A stretch of 64,000 nucleotides of DNA. Source: RGIG3701 sp031553595. Its GTDB lineage: Bacteria > Planctomycetota > Planctomycetia > Pirellulales > Thermoguttaceae. The stretch spans positions 27,997-91,996 of the forward strand of contig JAVBLI010000036.1 of assembly GCA_031553595.1 (NCBI GenBank), in the 5' to 3' direction. This document shows positions 52,368 to 61,913 of the stretch, piece after piece (positions within the stretch are counted from its first letter, which is position 1; each line of letters opens with the position of its first letter). The notes beneath the pieces are model-generated. The model did not search any database. It worked only from the letters and a program-made list of their open reading frames with translations, and was not told the DNA's origin. A program made the position numbers and the translations under genes.

Positions 52368-53609
52368 TCATTTATCTTTCATCTCCCATGAAAAATCCGC
52401 GATGCTATGCCCAAGCATTTTTTCGGGGAAACGTACTTCATGAAATTTTCCAGGTAAAACCTCTATCGACCAAGCCCGTTCGACTCGGTCGGCATCACCT
52501 TTCGCGTCGGAGACCAACACGCCGATTGTATACATCCCTGGCGTTAAGGGAAACTGCGGAAAATGAAAAGAAAGCCTTCCATCCCGTTTGATCATGAGAA
52601 TATTTTTTTCATGAATCTGCGTGCCCAGCCATAGCACTCCCTCGCCAATGGTGTTAAAAAACTGCATTGATACGATCGGATTCTCCATCATTCCTTGGCA
52701 TTCATAATCGAAGTGCAGTGTTAAATCACTTCCTACAGACAGATATCCGAGCACAGGTTTTCCGCCACTTTCCGCGCGGATATCTTGAAAACGCACCCGA
52801 CCGTCACCGTAACGGTTTGTCCGTTGTGAAAGTGGCACATCATCATTCTCAAGATTTTTTCCTTTGTACTCATCCAGCACATCCCCCGTATCCCCTTCCG
52901 CCACGATTTCGCCATGGTCGAGTAAGATACTTCGTTTGCAGAGATTCCGCACGGCCGCCATGTTATGGGACACGAAAAGCACGGTTCGCCCCTGGGCCGC
53001 CACGTCGTTCATTTTGCCGAGGCATTTTTTCTGAAACGCGGCGTCGCCGACGGAAAGCACTTCGTCGACGATCAAAATCTCCGGCTCCAGGTGAGCGGCC
53101 ACGGCGAAGCCCAGGCGGGCGTACATGCCGGATGAATACCGCTTCACGGGCGTGTCTAAAAAATCCTCGATTCCCGAAAAATCCACGATTTCGTCGAATT
53201 TCGAGGCGATTTCCTTCTGCGACATGCCGAGAATGGCCCCATTAAGGAAAATATTTTCCCGCCCGGTGAGGTCGCCATGAAATCCCGCGGCTACTTCGAT
53301 CAGCGCCCGCAGCCGGCCGTTAACCTGCATTCCACCGCGGTTCGGCTTGATGATGTTCGAAAGAATTTTCAGCAGCGTACTCTTACCGGCGCCGTTATGC
53401 CCGATAATCCCCAGCGTCTCGCCGTGCTTCACCTTAAAATCGATATCCTTCAGGGCCCAGAAATCCCCCTTGCCCAGCTCGGTGGTTTTCATACCCCGGC
53501 CGATCAGATTCCGGAAAAAAGCCGGGACGGCGTCGCGCAAACTGTCGTGGAACTCCCCTTTATGAAAGCGTTTCCAGACGTGATCGACGATGACTGCGTA
53601 TTCGGACAT
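52368..53609 (-). CDS. Wzt-like ABC transporter ATPase with glycan-binding C-terminal domain
   Basis: 413 residues. The ATPase domain (1 to about 240) has Walker A GHNGAGKSTLLK, the signature YSSGMYARLGFA, Walker B ILIVDEVLSVGD and a switch His (FVSHN). Residues about 265-400 form a beta-sandwich like the Wzt C-terminal domain, which recognises the finished O-polysaccharide. Such pairs export O-antigen or teichoic acid across the inner membrane. The membrane partner (Wzm) is not adjacent and not in the window, so it must be elsewhere. The gene follows the UbiA-type gene on the minus strand, with a family 2 stem-loop between. Confidence 0.9.
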   Translation of the reverse strand: MSEYAVIVDHVWKRFHKGEFHDSLRDAVPAFFRNLIGRGMKTTELGKGDFWALKDIDFKVKHGETLGIIGHNGAGKSTLLKILSNIIKPNRGGMQVNGRLRALIEVAAGFHGDLTGRENIFLNGAILGMSQKEIASKFDEIVDFSGIEDFLDTPVKRYSSGMYARLGFAVAAHLEPEILIVDEVLSVGDAAFQKKCLGKMNDVAAQGRTVLFVSHNMAAVRNLCKRSILLDHGEIVAEGDTGDVLDEYKGKNLENDDVPLSQRTNRYGDGRVRFQDIRAESGGKPVLGYLSVGSDLTLHFDYECQGMMENPIVSMQFFNTIGEGVLWLGTQIHEKNILMIKRDGRLSFHFPQFPLTPGMYTIGVLVSDAKGDADRVERAWSIEVLPGKFHEVRFPEKMLGHSIADFSWEMKDK

Positions 53610-53617
53610 GGGAGGTG

Positions 53618-53694
53618 TAGGAAATGAGGAATGAGGAATGAGAAATGGCGCAAGCGAGCTACCGACCTGTTATGTAACCATCGTTTTCATTTCT
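53618..53694. repeat. Family 2 element, unit GGAATGA, right arm degraded
   Basis: GGAAATGAGGAATGAGGAATGAG, then GGCGCAAGCGAGC. The right side is only a weak TTTTCATTTCTTTTT. It sits between the UbiA-type gene 3' end and the wzt start. Confidence 0.75.
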
Positions 53695-53696
53695 TT

Positions 53697-54665
53697 TTAA
53701 TTCCCCCAGAGCGGAGGACGCACGGACGGCTGCAAATTAAACAGCTCATAAACTTCCGGCGGAAACTGGTAAAACATCAGCGCGAAAAACAAAATCGTGC
53801 AGAATATCAGGTAAAGCATCAGTCCTTTTTCCCGGTACAGATGCTCCGGATGCTGCACCGGACTGTTCGGTTTCAGGCCCACATATAAATAATACCCGAA
53901 AAATCCCGCCAAAAACGGAATGCTGAGGATCAGCTCCACCTGATACCGCACGATAAATATCCCCAGGCACAAGGCACTGATGATGGAATAAATGAACATG
54001 CTCACCAGGAGGTTATTTTCGGTGTAATATTTAAACGAGGAGCGGTATGCCGCCGCAACTTCTTTATCGCCGATCCACCGCAGCTCGGCGAAGCGTTTCG
54101 TGGCCATGAAAAACGCGCCCACCATCCAGTACGCAATAATCAGCGAAATGGGCGGGATCTGCACACTGGTCAGGGTGTACCAGCCCAGCAATAGCCGCAG
54201 GGGGTTATTCACGGACTCGCTGAGCACATCCAGATAAATCCATTCCTTGCTCCGCAGCGGCGGGATGTTATAAATCAGTCCCATAACCCACAGCCCCAAG
54301 GCCGACAAAAAAAACGGCAAATTAATCAGCCACGCCAGCCCCAGCCCGGCCGCCGCCAGCAGCAGCCACTCGGCGTAAGCCAGCGGAATAGACACCTTCC
54401 CGGAAGGAATGGGGCGGTTTTTTTTCGAAGGGTGGGCCAAATCCGTCGGCGCGTCCAGAATTTCGTTAATCACATAATTACTGGACGCCACCAGGCACGT
54501 GGCGATGAACGCCAGCGCCAACTGGCCGGCAAAACCCACGCAGCCCAGCGTCTGAAGCGCTTCCGGGTGATAAAAAAAAGCCAAAATCACGCCCAGGAGC
54601 ATGAAAACGTTCTTAAACCAGTGGTCAGGGCGGGCAATTTGGAAATAGGGGAGAATACGGCTCAT
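53697..54665 (-). CDS. UbiA-type prenyltransferase, decaprenyl-phosphate phosphoribosyltransferase-like
   Basis: 322 residues, about nine hydrophobic helices. The first Asp-rich motif NYVINEILDAPTDLAHPSKK, then NRPIPSG, is the form seen in prenyl-phosphate phosphoribosyltransferases, which transfer phosphoribose from PRPP to a polyprenyl phosphate. In mycobacteria that product feeds arabinan synthesis. Other UbiA roles cannot be excluded. It is the first gene on the minus strand of the polysaccharide operon, divergent from rfbA. Confidence 0.82.
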   Translation of the reverse strand: MSRILPYFQIARPDHWFKNVFMLLGVILAFFYHPEALQTLGCVGFAGQLALAFIATCLVASSNYVINEILDAPTDLAHPSKKNRPIPSGKVSIPLAYAEWLLLAAAGLGLAWLINLPFFLSALGLWVMGLIYNIPPLRSKEWIYLDVLSESVNNPLRLLLGWYTLTSVQIPPISLIIAYWMVGAFFMATKRFAELRWIGDKEVAAAYRSSFKYYTENNLLVSMFIYSIISALCLGIFIVRYQVELILSIPFLAGFFGYYLYVGLKPNSPVQHPEHLYREKGLMLYLIFCTILFFALMFYQFPPEVYELFNLQPSVRPPLWGN

Positions 54666-54825
54666 AAAAAATCGTTTTTTGAGTTAATTATTCATAAATT
54701 ACCGAGAGATTCCCATACAGCATTCTCTGGCATTCCGGAAAAACACCTTAATATTCTTATTTTACCTTAAAATAGCGAAAATACCAGTCGCGGGGCGCTT
54801 TTTTTCCTGTATTTACGCTGAATTC

Positions 54826-54854
54826 TTGACTTTTGTGCGGGGATTGCGTAAAAT
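54826..54854 (+). promoter_or_regulatory. Predicted rfbA promoter
   Basis: TTGACT at 54826-54831, 17-base spacer, TAAAAT at 54849-54854, about 72 bases before ATG 54927. Confidence 0.7.
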
Positions 54855-54926
54855 GAGGGTGCTTTTCAATTTCCTAACCTCAATCTGCCATTCACAAACC
54901 CCGATCCTCAACCCCAATCCACCATC

Positions 54927-55814
54927 ATGCCAACCACACGCAAAGGAATCATCCTCGCCGGCGGCGCCGGAACCCGTCTGGACCCCATCACGCGGGGGGT
55001 CAGCAAGCAACTGCTGCCGATTTACGATAAACCCATGATTTATTATCCGCTCTCGGCTCTCATGATGGCCAACATCCGTGAGATTCTCATCATCACCACC
55101 CCGGAGGATCAGGCGGCGTTTCAGCGTCTGCTGGGCGACGGGCGTCAGTGGGGCATTACGCTGGAGTACGCCGTTCAGCCCCGGCCGGAGGGTCTGGCGC
55201 AGGCGTTTATCATCGGCGAGAAATTCATCGGGGCGAACCCCGTGGCGATGGTGCTGGGCGATAATATTTTTTATGGCCAGGGCTTCCAGAAAATGCTCAA
55301 AACGGCCTCCGAGCGCGAAAGCGGCGCGACGGTCTTCGCCTACTGGGTGCGCGACGCCAAGCGGTACGGCGTGGTGTCTTTTAATGCCGAAAAGAAGGCC
55401 GAGGAAATCGAGGAGAAGCCCGCGAATCCGAAATCGAATTACGCCGTCACGGGCCTATATTTTTATGATAACAACGTGGTGGAAATCGCGAAAACGATGA
55501 AGCCGTCCCCGCGCGGCGAGCTGGAAATCACGGACGTCAACCGCGAATACCTCCGGCGTGAGGCCCTGCACGTGGAAATTTTCAGCCGGGGCTTCGCGTG
55601 GCTGGACACCGGCACGCACGAGTCGCTGTTGCAGGCGTCCAATTTCATCGAGACCATCGAGCACCGCCAGGGTCTGAAGGTGGCGTGTCTGGAAGAAATC
55701 GCCTGGAACCGCGGCTTCATCACCACCGACGAGTTCGCGAAGCTTGCGGCCGCTCAGAAAAACGAATACGGTGAGTACCTTCGGGCCGTGCTCGAGCATC
55801 CCGCGCAATGGTAA
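54927..55814 (+). CDS. rfbA: Glucose-1-phosphate thymidylyltransferase
   Basis: 295 residues, full length. It makes dTDP-glucose from dTTP and glucose-1-phosphate, the first step of dTDP-rhamnose synthesis. The nucleotide-binding start GIILAGGAGTRLDPITRGVSKQL, the catalytic loop, YDKPMIYYPLS, VLGDNIFYGQGF and the C-terminal FAWLDTGTHESLL are diagnostic. rfbB, C and D are not in the window. It sits divergent from the polysaccharide operon, which has a rhamnosyltransferase-like GT2. Confidence 0.97.
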   Translation: MPTTRKGIILAGGAGTRLDPITRGVSKQLLPIYDKPMIYYPLSALMMANIREILIITTPEDQAAFQRLLGDGRQWGITLEYAVQPRPEGLAQAFIIGEKFIGANPVAMVLGDNIFYGQGFQKMLKTASERESGATVFAYWVRDAKRYGVVSFNAEKKAEEIEEKPANPKSNYAVTGLYFYDNNVVEIAKTMKPSPRGELEITDVNREYLRREALHVEIFSRGFAWLDTGTHESLLQASNFIETIEHRQGLKVACLEEIAWNRGFITTDEFAKLAAAQKNEYGEYLRAVLEHPAQW

Positions 55815-55827
55815 GAGGGTGATCCCA

Positions 55828-55938
55828 AAAACAGCAGCCGGGAGCGGAGCGGAATGTAGTGACGCGCAGAGACCGGATAGAAACGCCAGAGTTTCCCCAC
55901 TTCGATCCGGTCTCTGCGCTAACGGCTGCTGTTCTTGT
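55828..55938. repeat. Family 1 hairpin element, copy 6 (AGAG subtype, shortened right arm)
   Basis: Left arm AACAGCAGCCGGGAGCGGAG; the right arm has lost the CTCCGCTCCCGG block and runs from GTCTCTGCGCTAAC directly to GGCTGCTGTTCTTG. It lies after rfbA. The spacer 55815-56371 otherwise holds a promoter and a long leader. Confidence 0.88.
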
Positions 55939-56041
55939 GAAAACATTCATTGGTCGATACTCTTGAACCCCCGTTTCATCTGCCGAAACGCGCTCTCTGC
56001 CGCGATTTCCTCTTTTTTCTTAAAAAACCATATTTCTGCTC

Positions 56042-56070
56042 TTGACGTTTTTCGCGAAACTTTCTATACG
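56042..56070 (+). promoter_or_regulatory. Predicted promoter for the giant autotransporter
   Basis: TTGACG at 56042-56047, 17-base spacer, TATACG at 56065-56070. The start codon is at 56372, so the leader would be about 295 bases long. Confidence 0.6.
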
Positions 56071-56371
56071 TTCCCATAACTGAATTTTTATTCAGCCGAA
56101 AAGTTTTATTTTGCGGGGAAAAACCGGCGTTTTCACATGCCGTTTCCCTGCATGCACGTGGTGTCGTATGGCCGATCAAGTCGGCGGCGGCGACCGCAGA
56201 CGCGTAAACAGGATTTTACAGATGAGAAAAAAAATAGGTTTTTCCATGTATCGCACGCGGAAGCGGCTTCCCGGAGGAAGAATTCAGGAGGAAAACAACA
56301 ACGCTCCTGATCATATATCAAATAACGGTTCTACACAAACTTCGAATCAGACCTATACTGGAGGTAAACAG

Positions 56372-59300
56372 ATGAGATTCCGATGGAAAACATGGGGCGG
56401 GCTTATGGGCATATCCGTCATGCTGACGGCCCTGTTCGCTTTGAGTCCGGCTCCCGCTGCCGCGGCGACGATCGACGTGGCAACGCTGGCGCAACTGACG
56501 CAGGCGCTAACCGACGCGGCCGACGGCGACACGATTCGTTTGACGGCGAACATCGAGTTGACCAACGCCTACAATTTTGCGCTGGCCGTCAACACGCTGA
56601 CCGTCGACACCAACGGCAAGCAGTTGACGCTGGTCAGCGGTGGCACCAATCCCACCCAGAGCGGAGCCGGCACGCTGACCTTCGTCGACTCCGCCTCGCC
56701 AAACACGAAAACCAACCTGGCCTTCAGCGGCTTCGCGTCCGTCGCAGGAACGGTGGCGGTGCAGACGAACACCGGCGTGGTGCGTACCATCATGTCCACG
56801 ACCGACGTGACCAATATCGCCAATGCCGGGAAGCTGGAGCTCACCCAGAACGGCGCGATTTGGAACACAGCGGGCAACGTCAACGCGGGCCAGGCGGCCG
56901 GCACCACTGGCGACCTGAAATACACCGGCACCGCCAGCGCCGGCGTGAAGGCCACCGCGGGCACCATTTCCCTGGGAAGTCTCGGAACCGGCAACCTGAC
57001 GCTGGACTACGCCTCGCTCTCCGCCGATCGCATCGAGCTGGGCGTCGACGGCGGCACGGGAAACATCACCCTGACCCACTCCGGCAAGTTCGATTTCAAC
57101 CGCGACGGTAATACCATCGGGTACACCGACACCAACGGCAACAGCGGACTGTATGTCGCGGTGCTGGCAACCGGCACGGGCCTGGCCAACATCTCGCTGG
57201 ACGCCTCCGTCATGCTCGTCGGCAACGGTGAGGGCACCAACGGCGTCTTCGAGTGGAACACCGCCACGACGACGCTCAAAGTGCAGAACGGCGCCTTCCT
57301 GAATTTCCAGAACGGCTTGACCGCCGACTTCATCGCCGGTGGCCTCCAGCAGGGGGTAAGCCTGGACAACGCCAGTTACCTCTGGGTTGGAACCCAGGCG
57401 ACGCCCGGCGTGGTGGACATCGTCGCGGAGACCAAATTCACCACCAGCACGGCCGCCACTTTCGACGTTAAAAAAGGCTCCGTCCTGTACTCGACCGGTG
57501 CGATGACGCTTGAGTCCACCGCGGGCGGCTCCTTCATTTTTAACGTCGACGGAACCGATACCGCGAGCAATTCCGCGTCGTATTTCGGCACCTTCGATAA
57601 CCTTACCATCACCGGGGCCGGCGACGCGACGATAAACGTCGGCAACCGAGGATCGTTCTCGGCCGGGAAGGATTTCCTCCTCGACGTTACAGGCAACATG
57701 GACATCACCGTCACAGGCCTGGGGGGTATCGAAGTCGGTAACGACGCCACGTTCACCACCACCGCGGGCAGCACACTGAACCTCAACCTGTCCGGTAAGG
57801 ATGTGATCAGCGGGAAAACCTACGGCTCGTACATCTCCGTCACGAACAACCTGAACATCACCGGCGACGGCGCGACGTTCATCAACCTGTCCGACGGCGG
57901 CCAGATCTACGCCACGAAGGAATTTAATCTCTCCCTGCTGGGCAGTACGTCCGCGAATCCGGAAATCGTCATCAAAGACCTTTATTCCTATATTTCCGCC
58001 GGCACCTCGAACCTCACCACCGCGGGGACGTCCTACATCGACATCTCCAACGGCGGCGTGTTCTACACCGACGGCAACGCGACGCTGAATCTCAGCGGTG
58101 CCGGCGCGGCGTGGTACCTCAACGTTTCCGGTTCCGTGACCGTCGACAGCACCGTCAACGCGTCCGCGTTCGAGACCGGCGGCGACCTGAAAATCCAGGG
58201 CACGGGCGACGCGAAAATCAAGCTTTCCGACGGTGGGGCCATCAATGTCGGCGGCGCGATGACCATCGACGTCGACGGCGAAAACACGATCGACATCACC
58301 GGCGGCGCCCAGATGACGGTCGAAGGCAAATTGGACATGACCCTCAACGGCAGCGATGCCGACCACCCGGAAATTTCGGTCTCCGGCGAAGGTTCCTACC
58401 TGAAGACCGGCGGCGCGGACATCAAAACCGCCGGCGACGCCTACATCAAAATCGACGACCTGGGCGGCTTCTACTCCGGGGGGGCGACCACCTTCACAGC
58501 CACGGGCCCCGACGGCAACTTCACCTTTAACATCTCCGGCAGCAAAACTGTCGACGACACCACGTCCGCTTCGGGTTTCGAAACCTACGGCGCGACGACC
58601 TTCGCCGGCGACGGAAACTACACCGTCAACCTCAACGACGGCGGCTACATGCGTGTGGGCGATTCCACGACAACAGCGAACCTGCTGCTGACCACCACGG
58701 GCCTGACCACCTTCAACGTCGACGCCGACAGCTTCCTGGTCGTGATGGGAAAAGTGGACGCCAGCGCGGGCAGCCTCCTGCTGAACGTGAATGAAAAAGG
58801 CTACGCGGGATTCAACGGCGATTTCGTGGTCGGCAACGACACCAGCTCCATCATCGTCGACGGCGAAGGCGCCTCGATGATCGTGGGCGGCAAACTCACG
58901 CTGGGAACCACCGGCGCGGCCACTCTGCAAGTCTCCGGCGGCGGCTTCCTCCAGACCGGCTCCGCCTCCCTGGGCGCTACCGACGGCGGTACGACCGAAG
59001 CCAACGTTTACGGCACCGACGACACCGACAACCAGACCGCCTCGACTTGGCTGGGCAACGGCGACCTGATCGTGGGCGATGTTTCCAACGCGACACTCAA
59101 CGTCTACGACGGCGGTTACGTCGGCTACGACACCAGCAGCGGCAGCACCGCGAAACTGAACCTGATCATCGGCAACACCGCCACCGCCGACAACAGTGTG
59201 GTGAACGTCAGCAAGGCCGACGCCGACACTTACGGGGTGCTGCAATTCACCTCCGCGACCATCGGCGCCGCCGGCAACGGCACGCTGAACATTTTCACGC

Positions 59301-61852
59301 TGGGTGAAGTGTACGGCGGCACCCTGACCCTCGGCGGCGATTCCGGCTCTCACGGTACCGTGAATGTTTCCGGGGCCGACGCCATCCTTTCCCTCTCCGG
59401 CGCAGCGGTCATCGGATCCAACGGAACCGGTACCGTTAACCTCGAGGACGGCGGGCGGATCGAAGGCACGACCCTGACCCTCGGCGACAAGAAAAGCGGC
59501 GTCGGTACTTTGACCCTCACCGGCGAAGACACCGTGGCCTACTTTTCCGGAGCTGCCGTGGTCGGTAACCTGGGCACAGGCACGATTGAGCTGAACGGGG
59601 AAACCGTGATGCAAGTCGCCAGCATGACCCTGGGTAAAGGGGCCAGTAACAACAACACGGCCACTGGTACCGTCAACATCACCGGCGCCGAGCTCTGGAT
59701 TTCCGACTCCAGCGCCTACGGCGACCTGGTCATCGGCGACTACGGCAAGGGCTATATGAACATCGCCTCGACGCTGCTGGCAAACGGCAAAGTCGACGAG
59801 AAGGGTATTGTCTACGCCGCGGCGATCACGCTGGGCAAGGACAGCGGCACCGGCGACTTGACCGTCAACAGCAAGGGCGAAGTCGTCGCCAGCGGCCTGC
59901 TGACCGTCGGCTCCTCCGGAAGCGGAACCGTCACCATCAGCGGCGGCGGCAAAGTCACCGCGGCCGCTGCCGTGGTCGGCGTGAATAAAAAATCGACCGG
60001 CAACGTCATCAGTGTCAGCGGTAAAGATACCGAACTGATCCTCACGAAAACGTCCGCCGAGATCACTCTCGGGGCCGGCAATGGCACGCTGACCGTCAGC
60101 GACCAGGCAAAAATGACGATCCAGGCTGACAGTATTTTCGCCATGAACGGCAACGCCACGATCGACAATGCCGAACTGAAAATGGAATCCACCTTCACCA
60201 GCACAGCCTCGACGTTCAGCTACATGTACCTCGGCGACAAAAACACGCTGAGCGTTATCAATAGCGGTAAACTGACCGGAAACGGCTGGGTGGAGATGCG
60301 TTCCTCGACGGACGCCAGCGACGCGGGCAAGGTGGTGATCAAGAATGGCGGTATCATCTCTCCGGGGGATGCCAGCGCGAAAACCGCTGCGAACAAATAC
60401 GGTTATTTGGCCATCAGCGGCGACCTCGACATCATCAATGGCGGTATTTACGCCGTCGACCTCGGCGCGTCGGGTAGCTGCGACTTACTCGAAGTTTCCG
60501 GCTTCACGAACCTCGAAGGCGGCATCATCCGCGTGAACATCATCGAGAATATCACCGACGACACGGAGTGGGTCATCCTCAGCTCCATGGCCAACGACAG
60601 CGACGACGAAGACGGAATCACCGGTGAGTGGACGCTGGATACCGGTAACCTGCCGGCATTCGTTTCCATCCAGGAAAAAGTGAAAGACGGCACGAAAGGC
60701 ACGGAGGATCACAACACGCTGACACTTATGGTCAAACGCGTGGAATTCTTCGGTGGCATGGGCTCCGATCCTAACTCGATCGCCGTCGGCGAAGCGCTGG
60801 ACAAAGTGCCGCTGTCGCAGTGGTACAAAACCCTGGAAGCCCTGGCCGGGGGTACCGAAGCCGAGATTAACGACGCGATGCACCAGATGTCCGGGGCTAT
60901 CCACGGAAACGCCTCGTTCCTGGCCCGTCAGCAGATGTGGTTCCCCATCGGCGACCGCATTTCCTGGACGCCCGACTGCCGCGCCTACCTCGGCCCGCAG
61001 AACCCCTTCCAGATCGGCCTGAAAAACAACAGCGCCGTCTGGCTGGCCACTGGCTACAACTACACGCGCGTCGATAGTTCCAACGGACTGGATGGCTTCC
61101 GTACCGACGGCTTTAACATTTACGTGGGCCTGGACACCATTTTCGAGGAAAACTTCGCGGGCGGCGTGTTCGTGGGTTTCGGCTCCCCGAAAATGAAGCA
61201 GTATAACGACCGGGCCGAGGCGGACAACCTCACCGCGGGCGTCCATGCCGGCTATAAGTTCATGGGCGGATTCGAGGTCAAAGGCATGTTCGCGTATACG
61301 TACCACACCATTAACACCGACCGCCACATGAGTTTCTTCACCGGCGACTCCTACCGCGCGAAAGCGAAGTACAACGGCTCAAGCCTCACCGCTAGCGTGG
61401 AGTTCGCACGTCCGTACTACTTCGGGAATTTCGTCCTGCGGCCGCTGTTCGCGATCGACATGGAGTACGTGTGGATGGAAGAGGTCATCGAGCATGGAGC
61501 CGGGCTGTACAACCTCCATTACGACAAGTCGAACAGCGCCTGGACTTTCGCACGCCTGGGAGCGAATTTCGACATCACGCCGTGGGAGCGGTTCAACCTC
61601 AAGGGACGCCTCTTCTACTCCGTGCAGATGGATCGCCCCGACACCTCCTTCGACGCGAGTTTCGCCAACTCCGGCGCGAATATGCACATCCTGGGAACCG
61701 ACCCCGGCAGGCATTTCTTCAATGCCGGTGTGACGGCCAACTACAACATGGGCGCCCTGCAGCGGGTTTCCCTGTTCGCCAACTACGACATGTACGTCGG
61801 CGGCCACTCCAACTCCCACATGGTGGGATTCGGATCCCAGGTGGTGTATTAA
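56372..61852 (+). CDS. Giant autotransporter with C-terminal beta-barrel
   Basis: 1826 residues from ATG 56372 (TGGAGG upstream; signal peptide MRFRWKTWGGLMG then a hydrophobic core and PAPAAAA). The body, to about residue 1450, is a repetitive Gly-, Asp- and Thr-rich beta-helix with units such as LTLGKDSGTGDLTV and GGTLTLGGDSGSHGTV. Residues about 1550-1826 form an autotransporter barrel: alternating aromatic strands (GFNIYVGLDTIF, AGVHAGYKFMGGFEV) ending in an aromatic-hydrophobic tail (VGFGSQVVY). It should export its own passenger through the outer membrane. The passenger has no catalytic motif I can see. Codons end strongly in C, consistent with high expression. Alternative in-frame ATG at 56222 has no ribosome site of similar quality. 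Confidence 0.92.
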   Translation: MRFRWKTWGGLMGISVMLTALFALSPAPAAAATIDVATLAQLTQALTDAADGDTIRLTANIELTNAYNFALAVNTLTVDTNGKQLTLVSGGTNPTQSGAGTLTFVDSASPNTKTNLAFSGFASVAGTVAVQTNTGVVRTIMSTTDVTNIANAGKLELTQNGAIWNTAGNVNAGQAAGTTGDLKYTGTASAGVKATAGTISLGSLGTGNLTLDYASLSADRIELGVDGGTGNITLTHSGKFDFNRDGNTIGYTDTNGNSGLYVAVLATGTGLANISLDASVMLVGNGEGTNGVFEWNTATTTLKVQNGAFLNFQNGLTADFIAGGLQQGVSLDNASYLWVGTQATPGVVDIVAETKFTTSTAATFDVKKGSVLYSTGAMTLESTAGGSFIFNVDGTDTASNSASYFGTFDNLTITGAGDATINVGNRGSFSAGKDFLLDVTGNMDITVTGLGGIEVGNDATFTTTAGSTLNLNLSGKDVISGKTYGSYISVTNNLNITGDGATFINLSDGGQIYATKEFNLSLLGSTSANPEIVIKDLYSYISAGTSNLTTAGTSYIDISNGGVFYTDGNATLNLSGAGAAWYLNVSGSVTVDSTVNASAFETGGDLKIQGTGDAKIKLSDGGAINVGGAMTIDVDGENTIDITGGAQMTVEGKLDMTLNGSDADHPEISVSGEGSYLKTGGADIKTAGDAYIKIDDLGGFYSGGATTFTATGPDGNFTFNISGSKTVDDTTSASGFETYGATTFAGDGNYTVNLNDGGYMRVGDSTTTANLLLTTTGLTTFNVDADSFLVVMGKVDASAGSLLLNVNEKGYAGFNGDFVVGNDTSSIIVDGEGASMIVGGKLTLGTTGAATLQVSGGGFLQTGSASLGATDGGTTEANVYGTDDTDNQTASTWLGNGDLIVGDVSNATLNVYDGGYVGYDTSSGSTAKLNLIIGNTATADNSVVNVSKADADTYGVLQFTSATIGAAGNGTLNIFTLGEVYGGTLTLGGDSGSHGTVNVSGADAILSLSGAAVIGSNGTGTVNLEDGGRIEGTTLTLGDKKSGVGTLTLTGEDTVAYFSGAAVVGNLGTGTIELNGETVMQVASMTLGKGASNNNTATGTVNITGAELWISDSSAYGDLVIGDYGKGYMNIASTLLANGKVDEKGIVYAAAITLGKDSGTGDLTVNSKGEVVASGLLTVGSSGSGTVTISGGGKVTAAAAVVGVNKKSTGNVISVSGKDTELILTKTSAEITLGAGNGTLTVSDQAKMTIQADSIFAMNGNATIDNAELKMESTFTSTASTFSYMYLGDKNTLSVINSGKLTGNGWVEMRSSTDASDAGKVVIKNGGIISPGDASAKTAANKYGYLAISGDLDIINGGIYAVDLGASGSCDLLEVSGFTNLEGGIIRVNIIENITDDTEWVILSSMANDSDDEDGITGEWTLDTGNLPAFVSIQEKVKDGTKGTEDHNTLTLMVKRVEFFGGMGSDPNSIAVGEALDKVPLSQWYKTLEALAGGTEAEINDAMHQMSGAIHGNASFLARQQMWFPIGDRISWTPDCRAYLGPQNPFQIGLKNNSAVWLATGYNYTRVDSSNGLDGFRTDGFNIYVGLDTIFEENFAGGVFVGFGSPKMKQYNDRAEADNLTAGVHAGYKFMGGFEVKGMFAYTYHTINTDRHMSFFTGDSYRAKAKYNGSSLTASVEFARPYYFGNFVLRPLFAIDMEYVWMEEVIEHGAGLYNLHYDKSNSAWTFARLGANFDITPWERFNLKGRLFYSVQMDRPDTSFDASFANSGANMHILGTDPGRHFFNAGVTANYNMGALQRVSLFANYDMYVGGHSNSHMVGFGSQVVY

Positions 61853-61884
61853 CCCCAACGCGGCACGCCCCCGTGGCATGCGGC

Positions 61885-61912
61885 AAGACCGTCTTCGGGC
61901 GGTCTTTTTTTA
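61885..61912 (+). terminator. Intrinsic terminator after the autotransporter
   Basis: Stem AGACCG / CGGTCT with loop TCTTCGGG, followed by a T-run. It ends 60 bases after the stop codon. Confidence 0.85.
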
Positions 61913-61913
61913 T

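Noticed and set aside
56507..59614. A 1035-residue open frame antisense to the giant autotransporter
   Set aside because: It mirrors the codon periodicity of the true gene and has no recognisable domain or start signal; a 1000-residue shadow is expected from strongly C-ending codons.
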